A stretch of DNA of 64,000 nt. Source: Robinsoniella peoriensis. GTDB lineage: Bacteria > Bacillota > Clostridia > Lachnospirales > Lachnospiraceae. A model generated the notes under the pieces. The model saw only the letters and a list, made by a program, of their open reading frames with translations. It did no database searches and was not told the DNA's origin. The stretch lies in assembly GCF_042680125.1 (NCBI RefSeq), contig NZ_JBHTNY010000041.1. One strand, given 5' to 3'. A program made the translations under genes and the position numbers. Of the stretch, positions 17,220-26,063 are shown piece by piece; within the stretch, counting starts at the first letter, position 1; each line of letters begins with the position of its first letter.

Positions 17220-18899
17220 ATGATGGATTTAAAAAAATTGGAAAATTTAGATCAGAAAATAGGACAGTTGATTGTTACCGGATTCCCGGGCAGTAAACCG
17301 GATCAAGCATTTTTGGATTTAGTGAAAAAGGATAAGGTTGGAAATGTTATTTTCTTCTCTTACAACATAAAGAGTAAGGAACAGGCGGCAGCTCTGTGCA
17401 GGCAATTGCAGGATTTCATCCTGGAAGAGACCGGGGTTTTGCCCTTTCTTAGCGTTGACGAAGAGGGAGGCGTGGTATCCAGACTGCCTGAAGATGCAGC
17501 TGTGCTTCCATCTGCAATGGCGCAGGGGAGAGCTGAAGCGTGTTTGCAGCCTGCAATGTATGACCCGCAGATGCCAGAAAACGATTTACAGGCACACCCC
17601 GGGGAATGGGATCCCATTTATCAGGGGTCTAAAATTGTAGGAGAAGAATTAAAAGCACTAGGCATAAATTTTAACCTGGCTCCGGTACTGGATATAAACA
17701 GCAATCCGCGAAATCCCGTAATTGGAGTCAGAAGTTTTGGAAATGATCCCGCTTTAGTCAGCAAATGTGCTGTACAGGCGGTACGTGGATATCAGGATGC
17801 CGGGATTCTATGCTCAGGAAAGCATTTTCCGGGACATGGGGACACGGATGTCGATTCCCATCTGGGCTTGCCTTCTGTAGATAAGAACCGGGAGCAGTTA
17901 GAGAGGGAGGAACTTTTGCCCTTTCGAACTGCCATTGCAAAAGGGATTCCTGCCCTTACGATTGCACATATGCTTCTGCCGGCATATGAACCTGAAAAAA
18001 TCCCATGTACAATGTCTAAGAAAGTCATAACTGGTTTACTCCGGGATGAGCTGCAGTTTAAAGGGCTGGTAATTACCGATTGTATGGAAATGGATGCCAT
18101 CCGGAAGTATTACGGGACACCGGCAGGTGCAGTAGAAGCTCTGCGGGCAGGGGCAGATCTAATCTTTATATCCCATACAGCATCGGTAGTCCATGAGTCC
18201 ATACAGGAAATCAAGAATGCTGTAGATGACGGCAGAATTGAAATGAGCAGAATAGATGAAGCGCTGCAGCGGGTTTTGCAATATAAAGCATTATATGCCG
18301 GAGAACCCTCAGAAAAAAAACATGGGACAAAAATTAAAAAAAATCACACTGCACAAGCTGACTTCAACTCTGGTCAGCCGATGGATTTAAAGCTTGTGGG
18401 AACAGCTGACCAGAAAAAGTTCATGGAAGAATTTTACAGAAAATGCATTGATCTCTATAAACCAGAAGGAATGGATAAAATGAAAGTCGGACGAATGCCG
18501 TTATGGATCGGACCATATCCGGCAAGGACTGCCCTGGTGCAAAATGAAGCGGACAGCAGCTTCGCTTTTTCATCCTATCTGAAAGCGAAGTATGGCGGTG
18601 ATGCTGTATATATGTCATTAAATCCAACCCTGGATGAAATAGACATTATATTAAGCAAAACAAATTCATGCAGTGCTATAGCGGTGGGCACTTTAAATGC
18701 CCATATGAATCCCGGGCAGGCCGAACTGGTTGCCAGACTGGCGGCTAAACTGGAAAAGGCGGGAAAACCTATGGCAGTAGCAGCCCTTAGAAATCCTTAT
18801 GATCTGGAGCAAATGCCGGAGAATATTTTTCGGGCAGCACTATATGAGTACAGTGAAAGGGCGTTGAAGGCTTTTTGTGATCTTGCTTTCTTCTATTAA
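17220..18899 (+). CDS. nagZ: GH3 beta-N-acetylglucosaminidase (NagZ type), two-domain
   Basis: The N-terminal barrel carries the NagZ active-site loop KHFPGHGDTDVDSHLGLP (about residues 201-218) with its catalytic His. The nucleophile region is LVITDCMEMDAI, with Asp near residue 288. A linker near 370-395 leads to a C-terminal domain of about 180 residues, as in the two-domain NagZ of Bacilli. It removes GlcNAc from GlcNAc-MurNAc or muropeptides; together with NamZ and MurQ this completes murein-sugar breakdown. No signal peptide is seen, so a cytoplasmic location is likely. AAGGAGATT precedes two adjacent ATG codons (17220, 17223); the second has better spacing. It is the last gene of the operon, and no strong terminator follows. 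Confidence 0.9.
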   Translation: MMDLKKLENLDQKIGQLIVTGFPGSKPDQAFLDLVKKDKVGNVIFFSYNIKSKEQAAALCRQLQDFILEETGVLPFLSVDEEGGVVSRLPEDAAVLPSAMAQGRAEACLQPAMYDPQMPENDLQAHPGEWDPIYQGSKIVGEELKALGINFNLAPVLDINSNPRNPVIGVRSFGNDPALVSKCAVQAVRGYQDAGILCSGKHFPGHGDTDVDSHLGLPSVDKNREQLEREELLPFRTAIAKGIPALTIAHMLLPAYEPEKIPCTMSKKVITGLLRDELQFKGLVITDCMEMDAIRKYYGTPAGAVEALRAGADLIFISHTASVVHESIQEIKNAVDDGRIEMSRIDEALQRVLQYKALYAGEPSEKKHGTKIKKNHTAQADFNSGQPMDLKLVGTADQKKFMEEFYRKCIDLYKPEGMDKMKVGRMPLWIGPYPARTALVQNEADSSFAFSSYLKAKYGGDAVYMSLNPTLDEIDIILSKTNSCSAIAVGTLNAHMNPGQAELVARLAAKLEKAGKPMAVAALRNPYDLEQMPENIFRAALYEYSERALKAFCDLAFFY

Positions 18900-18945
18900 T
18901 TATTTTTATCTTATGCATAATTACAATTATTTATCCGGCTGTGCA

Positions 18946-18974
18946 TTGACACAGGTTTCATAAAAAGTTATACT
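18946..18974 (+). promoter_or_regulatory. sigma-A promoter of the racemase gene
   Basis: TTGACA (18946-18951), 17 bases, TATACT (18969-18974). The predicted transcript starts near 18981 and has a leader of about 125 bases, in which I see no clear structured motif. Confidence 0.75.
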
Positions 18975-19105
18975 TTTTATTGGAAATATGATGTAATAAC
19001 GTATTTGCAAAAAGATATCGGAGATGTTTTCTATAATTGAATTCACAAAGATAGAGAACAGGAAAAGGGCTGTAAAAAGCCTGATTAATAGGAGGAATTT
19101 TAATA

Positions 19106-19810
19106 ATGAAAACAATTGGTTTAATTGGAGGCATGAGTTGGGAGAGCACGGTTACATATTATCAGATCCTGAACAGAGTGGTGAAAGATAAATTAGGTGG
19201 TCTTCATTCTGCCAAATGTTTATTATACAGTGTAGATTTTCAGGAAATAGAAGAATGCCAGGCTAACGGTGAATGGGAAAAAAGCGGTAGTATACTGGCG
19301 GAAGCAGCAAAAAATCTTGAAAAAGCAGGTGCTGATTTTATTATCATCTGTACCAATACAATGCATAAAGTAGTACCCCAGATAGAAAAGGAAATAGAGA
19401 TACCAATTCTTCACATTGCAAAAACTGCTGCGGTGGAATTAAGAAGACAGGGGATTGATAAGGTGGGCCTTTTGGGGACGAAGTATACTATGCAGCAGGA
19501 CTTTTATAAGGAGAACCTGAAAGAGAAGCAGGTGGATGTAATCATCCCCGATATCCAGGATATGGAAATAGTTAATTCGGTCATTTACAAGGAGTTATGC
19601 CTGGGAATTATATCGGAGAAGTCCAAAAGAGAATACTTGAGAATTATCGACGGACTAATGAAAAAGGGTGCTCAGGGTATTATTCTTGGATGTACGGAAA
19701 TCGGTTTATTAGTGAAACAGGAGGATACAGAGATTCCTGTGTTTGATACTACTTATATACATGCCAGACAGGCGGCTATGCTGGCGATGGAAGAGCGGGT
19801 TTTGATATAG
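19106..19810 (+). CDS. aspartate/glutamate racemase family protein
   Basis: The protein has the Asp/Glu racemase fold: the start KTIGLIGGMSWESTVTYYQIL, the first catalytic Cys in IICTNTMHKVVPQIE (near residue 83), and the second in GIILGCTEIGLL (near residue 195). The layout and 234-residue length resemble the YgeA/RacX group of broad-specificity amino-acid racemases. D-amino acids made this way are used in or released from the wall. The gene has its own promoter and terminator, so it is not part of the murein-sugar operon, though its theme is related. GGAGGAATTTTAATA precedes the ATG. Confidence 0.88.
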   Translation: MKTIGLIGGMSWESTVTYYQILNRVVKDKLGGLHSAKCLLYSVDFQEIEECQANGEWEKSGSILAEAAKNLEKAGADFIIICTNTMHKVVPQIEKEIEIPILHIAKTAAVELRRQGIDKVGLLGTKYTMQQDFYKENLKEKQVDVIIPDIQDMEIVNSVIYKELCLGIISEKSKREYLRIIDGLMKKGAQGIILGCTEIGLLVKQEDTEIPVFDTTYIHARQAAMLAMEERVLI

Positions 19811-19820
19811 GTAATATGTT

Positions 19821-19870
19821 AGGGGCGTTGGAAAATAGAACTGGTATCTATTTTTCAACGCCTTATTTTT
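19821..19870 (+). terminator. intrinsic terminator of the racemase gene
   Basis: The arm from 19821 (AGGGGCGTTGGAAAATAG) pairs with CTATTTTTCAACGCCT (about 19848-19863), followed by TATTTTTAT. It lies 10 bases after the stop. Confidence 0.75.
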
Positions 19871-20093
19871 ATACATTAAGCAAGAAATTCAAAAGTCAGC
19901 TAACCAATCAATTTTCGGCACGTATAGCTGTATACTCTGGCTTGTTTGATAAATATGACATAAAGTCTACCTTTCAATACATTATAAAGCCGTATATCAT
20001 CAGTATAGTATATAATAGAAAAATTATATTACAATAAAATATAATAATTAAGTGGAAAAATTGTATTATAAATTTTTGAAAAGAGGAAAGCAA

Positions 20094-21020
20094 ATGAATC
20101 AAAAAATTCTACAGTTAGTCGGAAATATTGAACAAGTAATCGTCGGGAAAAAACTCTCTGTCATAAAAGTAGTTCTTGCAATGCTGTGCAATGGACATGT
20201 ATTGATAGAAGATGTGCCAGGTACCGGGAAAACTCAACTAATACTTGCTTTATCCCAGTCGGTTGCCGGCATATTTCACCGGTTGCAGCTGACGCCCGAT
20301 ATAATGCCTTCAGACATTGTCGGTTATACCATGATTGATTCCGAGACAAAGAAGATGGTGTATCGGGAAGGTGTGGTCAATTGTAATTTTCTTCTGGCGG
20401 ATGAAATCAACCGGGCTTCACCAAAAGTGCAGTCGGGATTATTGGAGGTCATGGAAGAAAATCAGATCAGTGTTGATGGAAAAACTTATCCGCTTCCAGA
20501 ACCCTTTATCACTTTTGCTACTCAGAATCCCGTTGAAAACTATGGTACTTTTCATTTGCCGGAAGCTCAGATGGACCGGTTTTTCATGAGATTATCCATA
20601 GGTTATCCGAATCATGCAAGTGAAATGGAAATTTTGAATAAAAACAGTGTGAGAAGCTTAAAAGCAGCATTGAATCCGGTATGGAGCATTGAAGATGTAA
20701 CGGCTATGCAAAAGGAGGTTGAGCAGGTCCGGGTCCAGGACGAGGTTAAGAAATATATTCTGGATCTGGTTCAGGCAACCAGGTCTAATGAGAATGTCTC
20801 CCTGGCAATCAGCCCAAGAGGGAGCATCAGTCTCTTCAAAGCGGCAAAAGGCCTTGCCTATATGGATGACCGTGACTATGCAACGCCCAATGATGTAAGG
20901 ACGATTGCTGTGGATATCCTGGCTCATCGAATGATCCTTTCCAGAAAAGGAAAGGTAAAATTTAAAGATTCCAGAGCATTTATTAACTATTTACTGGAAA
21001 ATATTTCAGTGACATCTTAG
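20094..21020 (+). CDS. MoxR-family AAA+ ATPase
   Basis: A MoxR AAA ATPase of 308 residues. It shows Walker A EDVPGTGKTQL (about residues 39-49), Walker B NFLLADEINRASPKVQ, the sensor-1 region FATQNPVE, and the ARLPEAQ-like LPEAQMDRFFMRL. The C-terminal lid contains SPRGSISLFKAAK. MoxR ATPases are chaperone-like and usually work with DUF58 and transglutaminase proteins encoded beside them, exactly as here. The ATG 20094 follows AAGAGGAAAG; earlier in-frame codons have no similarity. A 12-base gap to the next gene points to an operon. Confidence 0.93.
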   Translation: MNQKILQLVGNIEQVIVGKKLSVIKVVLAMLCNGHVLIEDVPGTGKTQLILALSQSVAGIFHRLQLTPDIMPSDIVGYTMIDSETKKMVYREGVVNCNFLLADEINRASPKVQSGLLEVMEENQISVDGKTYPLPEPFITFATQNPVENYGTFHLPEAQMDRFFMRLSIGYPNHASEMEILNKNSVRSLKAALNPVWSIEDVTAMQKEVEQVRVQDEVKKYILDLVQATRSNENVSLAISPRGSISLFKAAKGLAYMDDRDYATPNDVRTIAVDILAHRMILSRKGKVKFKDSRAFINYLLENISVTS

Positions 21021-21032
21021 AAAAGAAAAATT

Positions 21033-22229
21033 ATGGGAAAAATTAAAATATATAAATTAAAAGAATACTTACTTACCGGTCTTGGAATTATCATAATCGG
21101 CTTGTTTATTGATATGGATTTTTCACTGGTTTTCTTAGGGATGTATCTGGCTGCTCCGATCCTGTCAATTGGCGGTGCGTTTGCAGTAGTGAAGAAGCTT
21201 GAAGTTTCCATAGACATTCAGAAAACTGTTCTCCTAAAAGGGGAGAAAGGGAAAATATCGGTTACCGTAACGAATCACAGCCTGCCGCCGGTTCTCGGTC
21301 TGGAGGTTATCTTAACCGAAGAGAACCATATACAATATTTGGGTAAAGACCGGTATCATTTATCAATTGGCGGCAGGCAAAGCCTGTCATATGATAAAGA
21401 ATACCAGGCTGTCATGTGGGGAGAGTGTAATCTGAAAGCAGCATATGTAACCGTAACAGATTTATTTGGATTTATCAGTTTTCAGGAAGCGGTTGCTGAT
21501 CATGAGAAGATTAAAAAAACAATCAAGATTGTACCGGATATTCCGGATGTACTGATAGAAGATGAGTGTATATGGAACTGCTTCAGGATTGCAGATGATA
21601 CTCAGGATGAAAAAGAATCCAGGGAATCTTTAGATCAAAGATCAGCCATGCCCGGATATGAATACCGGGAATATCAGCCGGGAGATCCCATCAAAAGAAT
21701 TAACTGGAAATTATCAGAGCGCAGAGGAAAATATATGCTGCGTTTGGATGACTACGCCATGTGTTCCCCCCCGGTCTTTATACTGGATGCATATGTGGAT
21801 ACGGATGCCTGGCCCGTGATACAGAGAAGCCAGATAATTTATATGCAGCAGCGGGTTCTTGAGGGGATGCTGGGAACGATAAAGGAATTTATAGAAAATG
21901 GATCTGGCTGTGAACTGTACTGCTTTTTTGAAGGAGAAATCCAGCAGATATCTTTAAATGCAATGGAAGATCTGGGAGCTCTGCAATGGAAGATGTCCAG
22001 GTTTCAATTTGAGCAAAACAGCTATCGCAGTTTCAATTTATATGATCGGATTCCGGATAGCAGAGGCGGATATATAATCTTTACGGCAGGCATGAATGAA
22101 AGGCTGAAATCCCAAATTAAAATTTTGGGTAATCAGGTGTTAACAGTTATCGGCGGAGAAAATCTGTTTACTGTGCCGGATATGTTTCTGATTACGGAAG
22201 AATTTCATTTACAAAGAATTACCGGATAA
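21033..22229 (+). CDS. DUF58 domain membrane protein
   Basis: Two N-terminal hydrophobic segments (about residues 10-52) precede a cytoplasm- or surface-exposed beta-rich region. The DUF58 signature follows: YEYREYQPGDPIKRINWKLS, then RRGKYMLRLDD (about residues 210-241). A von Willebrand A-like tail with FILDAYVDTD completes it. DUF58 proteins act with MoxR ATPases, with unknown exact function, often in envelope stress or secretion of surface proteins. Only a weak ribosome site (AAAAGAAAAA) is seen. It lies between the MoxR gene and the transglutaminase gene in one operon. Confidence 0.88.
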   Translation: MGKIKIYKLKEYLLTGLGIIIIGLFIDMDFSLVFLGMYLAAPILSIGGAFAVVKKLEVSIDIQKTVLLKGEKGKISVTVTNHSLPPVLGLEVILTEENHIQYLGKDRYHLSIGGRQSLSYDKEYQAVMWGECNLKAAYVTVTDLFGFISFQEAVADHEKIKKTIKIVPDIPDVLIEDECIWNCFRIADDTQDEKESRESLDQRSAMPGYEYREYQPGDPIKRINWKLSERRGKYMLRLDDYAMCSPPVFILDAYVDTDAWPVIQRSQIIYMQQRVLEGMLGTIKEFIENGSGCELYCFFEGEIQQISLNAMEDLGALQWKMSRFQFEQNSYRSFNLYDRIPDSRGGYIIFTAGMNERLKSQIKILGNQVLTVIGGENLFTVPDMFLITEEFHLQRITG

Positions 22230-22248
22230 GGGAAGAAAGGAAACATTT

Positions 22249-24399
22249 ATGCTGAACACAATGAAAAAGAACGGAGTACCCCTTGTATATGCAACGTTTG
22301 TCTGCGGTATTATCCTGACTTTATACATACAAAATATCCTGGTTTGGAGTATCGTTGTCTTATTATTTCAGGCAGTGTTATTTTGTTTCTTTTATTTTAT
22401 TGAAGAAGATAATACCAGGAGAGGAGCGTTATACTATTGTCTGGGTTTAGCTTCCGTGTTTATCATCGTATGGGTGTGCTGTATGGCAGCAGGTAAAACG
22501 GTCAATGAATTCAAAGACATTATTTTTGGCGGCGTTTATACGACGAATATTTTTCTGCAGGCCGGAATCATGGTATTTATATGTTTTGTGATCGGATCGC
22601 TGGTTTATTACTGTTCCAATGTGATACAAAATAGTCTGCTTAATTTTTTGATTGTAATTATGCCTATGTTGCTTTTTCTTAAAACAGGCAGAATATTTTC
22701 CAGTGTATATATCATAACTCTATGCTTCATGTACTTTATGACAATCCTGCATTGCCGCCAGATGCGGGAAGAGAGCAATTATACATATATTATTACGAAA
22801 GAGTATAAATGGTACGCATTTTTACTGCTTGGCATTCTTATTCTTCCGGCTTCTTTGATGCCAAAAGGATATCTGGCGCCCTTTGGAGAGGAATTTAGAA
22901 ATCTGGTGATGTTTCAGATGGATGTAAACTCAAATGCAAATCTGGGACACCTGAATAAACAGTCAGGGAACAGCAGTGGAAATGAGGATTTAGATGATCA
23001 GATTTTACTATATGTATATGCGGATGAACCGATTTATCTGGAACGCCAGTTTTATACATTTTATAACTGGGACAACCATAGCTGGGAAATGAAAGACAGC
23101 GATAGTTTTGAGGGGCTTGATATTCAGCAGAATCCTTTTAATATGGAAGAATTGTATACTAAAATAGATGAAATTTTATTAAATAAAAAGGAGCTGAAGC
23201 AAAGTTTCCCAGGTGTGCAGCCGGAACTTTCAAAAGCAATAAACTCTATTGAAAAAACGGTTTACCTGGAGCCACTGATGAACTTTACCATGCTGCCTCA
23301 CCCGCCGTATTCTTATGCGGGTAAATTAGAGATGGAATTACAGCAGCCGGTGTTATGGGATGCGAACAAAATGATGGCAGTCAATGGAAGTACATCATAC
23401 CCTTACACAGTGAAATATATGAAGAACGAACTGACAGATCCGGATAAAATATTAAATTTTCTATCAGAACTGAATGAGGATGCATATAACAGATTAATAA
23501 AAGTATTTGATGATGAATATGTGGACTATTATGAAGCATTTTCTTTTGCCTATTCAGATCATATCAAAAGACAGTTTGACTATTATCCGGATTATTTAAA
23601 AGAAAAGGCATTGGAAATTACATCAACCGCCAAAACCGATTATGATAAAGCAAAAGCCCTGGAAAAATATTTTCATGAAGGAGATTATATCTATGATGCT
23701 GCCTATGTACCGCCGGATTACGGACCAGAGTATTTCATGGAGAACAGTAAACGTGGAGCCTGTACCCAATATGCAACGTCCATGGCGTTAATGGCTCAGA
23801 CACTTGGCTTGAATGTCAGGTACATGGAAGGTTTTAAGGTCAGTGAATATGATGAGAAAAAAGGTGCATATGTTGTCAGGACAAAAAACTCCCATGCGTT
23901 TGTGGAAATATTTATTAAAGGTCTGGGCTGGATGGTTTTTGAACCCACAGTATCCTTAAGCCAGGAATATGAAGATAAACCGGCAGATACAGTAACAAAA
24001 TGGTGGGAAAACATTACCTTTCAAAATATACTGGTTATCATAGCTTTTGTGTCAATAGGTCTCAGCCTTCTTATGATTATCCGGACATTAGGGAGTGAAT
24101 TATGGTTTCGGTTCCATATATTATTATGTACAAATGAGCAGTCTGTAAAAATGGTATATCATAGATTATGGAAGATTATTTTAAAGAAAATGAAGAAAAA
24201 AACAATACTGGGAAGTAACGATTTAATCCAGAGTGTTCAACGTGGATATGGATATGACTGCACTGTAATCGGACAGATATTTGACCGAAGCACGTATGGA
24301 AAAACGCTGGTATCCGGAAAAGAAAAACGGGAAGTTATACAATGTTATAGACATTTGTACAGATTAATAAAAAAGAAGAAAAACCCAGATTTTGCATAA
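22249..24399 (+). CDS. membrane transglutaminase-like protein (TgpA/YebA type)
   Basis: The first 215 residues hold about seven membrane segments. An extracellular region with a transglutaminase-like core near residues 455-565 follows. The catalytic Cys lies in KRGACTQYATSMALMAQTLG, the His in TKNSHAFVEIF, and the third residue position in GWMVFEPT, where Glu stands in place of the common Asp. One further membrane segment (about 585-608) and a cytoplasmic tail end the protein. It completes the MoxR-DUF58-transglutaminase set, which is known only in outline; a role in envelope protein processing or cross-linking is inferred. AGAAAGGAAA precedes the ATG. A strong terminator follows. Confidence 0.88.
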   Translation: MLNTMKKNGVPLVYATFVCGIILTLYIQNILVWSIVVLLFQAVLFCFFYFIEEDNTRRGALYYCLGLASVFIIVWVCCMAAGKTVNEFKDIIFGGVYTTNIFLQAGIMVFICFVIGSLVYYCSNVIQNSLLNFLIVIMPMLLFLKTGRIFSSVYIITLCFMYFMTILHCRQMREESNYTYIITKEYKWYAFLLLGILILPASLMPKGYLAPFGEEFRNLVMFQMDVNSNANLGHLNKQSGNSSGNEDLDDQILLYVYADEPIYLERQFYTFYNWDNHSWEMKDSDSFEGLDIQQNPFNMEELYTKIDEILLNKKELKQSFPGVQPELSKAINSIEKTVYLEPLMNFTMLPHPPYSYAGKLEMELQQPVLWDANKMMAVNGSTSYPYTVKYMKNELTDPDKILNFLSELNEDAYNRLIKVFDDEYVDYYEAFSFAYSDHIKRQFDYYPDYLKEKALEITSTAKTDYDKAKALEKYFHEGDYIYDAAYVPPDYGPEYFMENSKRGACTQYATSMALMAQTLGLNVRYMEGFKVSEYDEKKGAYVVRTKNSHAFVEIFIKGLGWMVFEPTVSLSQEYEDKPADTVTKWWENITFQNILVIIAFVSIGLSLLMIIRTLGSELWFRFHILLCTNEQSVKMVYHRLWKIILKKMKKKTILGSNDLIQSVQRGYGYDCTVIGQIFDRSTYGKTLVSGKEKREVIQCYRHLYRLIKKKKNPDFA

Positions 24400-24488
24400 A
24401 TGATTAGTAAAAAGACAGCATACAGCATGATTGGATTATACCCGGTCCTAATCTGATTCCATCATCATTTTTATGGGAGATAAAGTTG

Positions 24489-24530
24489 AAGGCAGGGTGT
24501 GAACAGCATTGGTCACACCCTGCCTTGTTT
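24489..24530. terminator. strong bidirectional intrinsic terminator
   Basis: AAGGCAGGGTGTGA (24489-24502) pairs perfectly with TCACACCCTGCCTT (24513-24526), followed by GTTT. It serves the transglutaminase gene and, from the other side, the minus-strand coiled-coil gene. Confidence 0.85.
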
Positions 24531-24564
24531 GGTACTATCTATTTCCCACATCTGCACATCCCAC

Positions 24565-24608
24565 TTTGTGGCAAGCCATTCTCATTTTTGTGGCAAGCCG
24601 TTTTCATT
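24565..24608. repeat. 22-bp tandem duplication near the coiled-coil gene end
   Basis: Two directly adjacent 22-base units (24565-24586 and 24587-24608) share TTTGTGGCAAGCC and differ at two positions. They lie between the terminator and the stop codon of the minus-strand gene. No function is evident. Confidence 0.75.
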
Positions 24609-24621
24609 ACAGGATAAAAAA

Positions 24622-25743
24622 TTAATTCTCTTTTGTCTCGCCGCTGTCAGATTCTGAATCATCTTCATCAGGCTGTGAATTTATAGTTTCAGTAAAACTG
24701 TACAGATAGTCAAAATCAGACAAATCTTTACACAATTCAATATATTGAAGTGAACTTTTATCAATCAATGAACGGAGACCCTCATACTCAGTACGAGCAC
24801 AGCTTACAATATGTTCAACCTGATCTTCGGCACGGCCGATAATCTGATCATGCTTTTTATTAGCCAGTTCCAGCTTCATGTTTGCTTCAGTTAATATATT
24901 TGCTGCATCTTCTTTTGCCTTAATTATAATCCGCTCTGCTTTTTCATTTGCCTGATTTTCGGAAGTCTCTATTTTGGCTTTTGCTTCGTTTAACTGAGCT
25001 TCAATAGAGGATTTATAACGCTCTGTCTCCTGCATCATTATTCCATTTTTTTTCTGTAGTTCCAGTGCTTGTTCAGAGGCTTTTTCCTGTATGTAAAGAG
25101 CTTTCTTTTCAGCTAAAGCTAAAACTTTCTGAGCTTTTTGGTTAGCGTTTGTTATAGTTTCTTCTGCACTTTTTTTCGCTTTTTCCATTTCTGCATCTGC
25201 AAGATTCTTAATATTATCAAAATATTTTTCTGCATTTTCCTGAGCAGTAGAAAAAATATCAATCATTTTTTCAGTCTTCGGAACACGTGTATTATTTGCT
25301 GATAAATCTTTTCTTAACTGATTCACCTGGTCTTCTAAATTAGCAATCTTTTTTAAATGAGCCTTTTTTTCTTTAATTAAATTCTGTATATGGTTATTCA
25401 TTCTTTCAGGATCAGATTTAGGCGGTCTGGATGTAATGTCCTGGCCTGCAATAAAAGGTTTCCTGGATTCTGAGTCCGGTGATTTTTCTTTGATGGATTC
25501 ATTATTATTAATATTATTCTGTGATGCTTCGGGTTTCTTTTGGGGATTGATTTCAACCGTGGGACTATTTGTCTCTTCTTTTTTTGAATCATTCATAGAG
25601 GGAATAATGCTGCTTTGTACGGTGGGATAAGTGGTATCCTTAGTTTCAGCTTCAACAGGTATTTGATTTTCTTTTTTTACTGATAAATCCGTATTTTGAG
25701 ATAACATGCTTTTTTGTTCTTGTTTTTGGTTTTCCTGATTCAT
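24622..25743 (-). CDS. coiled-coil protein of unknown function
   Basis: A 373-residue soluble protein. The start at 25743 (MNQENQKQEQ) has AAAGGAGC in front; longer starts lack similarity and a ribosome site. The first 130 residues are polar, low in order, and rich in Lys, Glu, Ser, Pro and Asn. From about 135 to 330 a nearly continuous heptad-rich coiled coil follows, including AEMEKAKKSAEETITNANQK and repeated A-E-x-x-A stretches like DivIVA or V-ATPase stalk proteins. The tail is acidic (DEDDSESDSGE). No enzyme motif or membrane segment is seen. It is divergent from the T4P locus and could be a polar or pilus-machinery scaffold; this is only a context guess. Confidence 0.7.
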   Translation of the reverse strand: MNQENQKQEQKSMLSQNTDLSVKKENQIPVEAETKDTTYPTVQSSIIPSMNDSKKEETNSPTVEINPQKKPEASQNNINNNESIKEKSPDSESRKPFIAGQDITSRPPKSDPERMNNHIQNLIKEKKAHLKKIANLEDQVNQLRKDLSANNTRVPKTEKMIDIFSTAQENAEKYFDNIKNLADAEMEKAKKSAEETITNANQKAQKVLALAEKKALYIQEKASEQALELQKKNGIMMQETERYKSSIEAQLNEAKAKIETSENQANEKAERIIIKAKEDAANILTEANMKLELANKKHDQIIGRAEDQVEHIVSCARTEYEGLRSLIDKSSLQYIELCKDLSDFDYLYSFTETINSQPDEDDSESDSGETKEN

Positions 25744-26063
25744 TATTATGCTCCTTTTGTTTTTTATAAACTGAATTATTGATATGTAGTTTGAGATAAA
25801 TTGATTTATTTGCAATGGAATCAAATCTGAGATATTTCAAAAATATAGTACAAAAATAACATAATTTAAAAATACAATGCATGAAAATGTATTAAAAAGC
25901 ACATTTTGTGTATTAAAACATAGATAAGAAGTTGATATACCGCAATTTACATCGCAAATAATAAAAATATGTCGATTAATTTTCTATTCAGTACATATAG
26001 ATCAATAGAACCACTATTTTTTGTTAGAATAATGTCTTAAAGAAATTGGGAAGAAATGAGGCT
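25744..26063. other. AT-rich divergent intergenic region before the T4P locus
   Basis: This gap must carry the promoters of the minus-strand coiled-coil gene and of the plus-strand pilus locus. It is very AT-rich with many partial -10 matches; I find no -35/-10 pair with good spacing on either strand. Paired direct repeats typical of LytTR binding sites were not obvious by eye. Confidence 0.4.
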
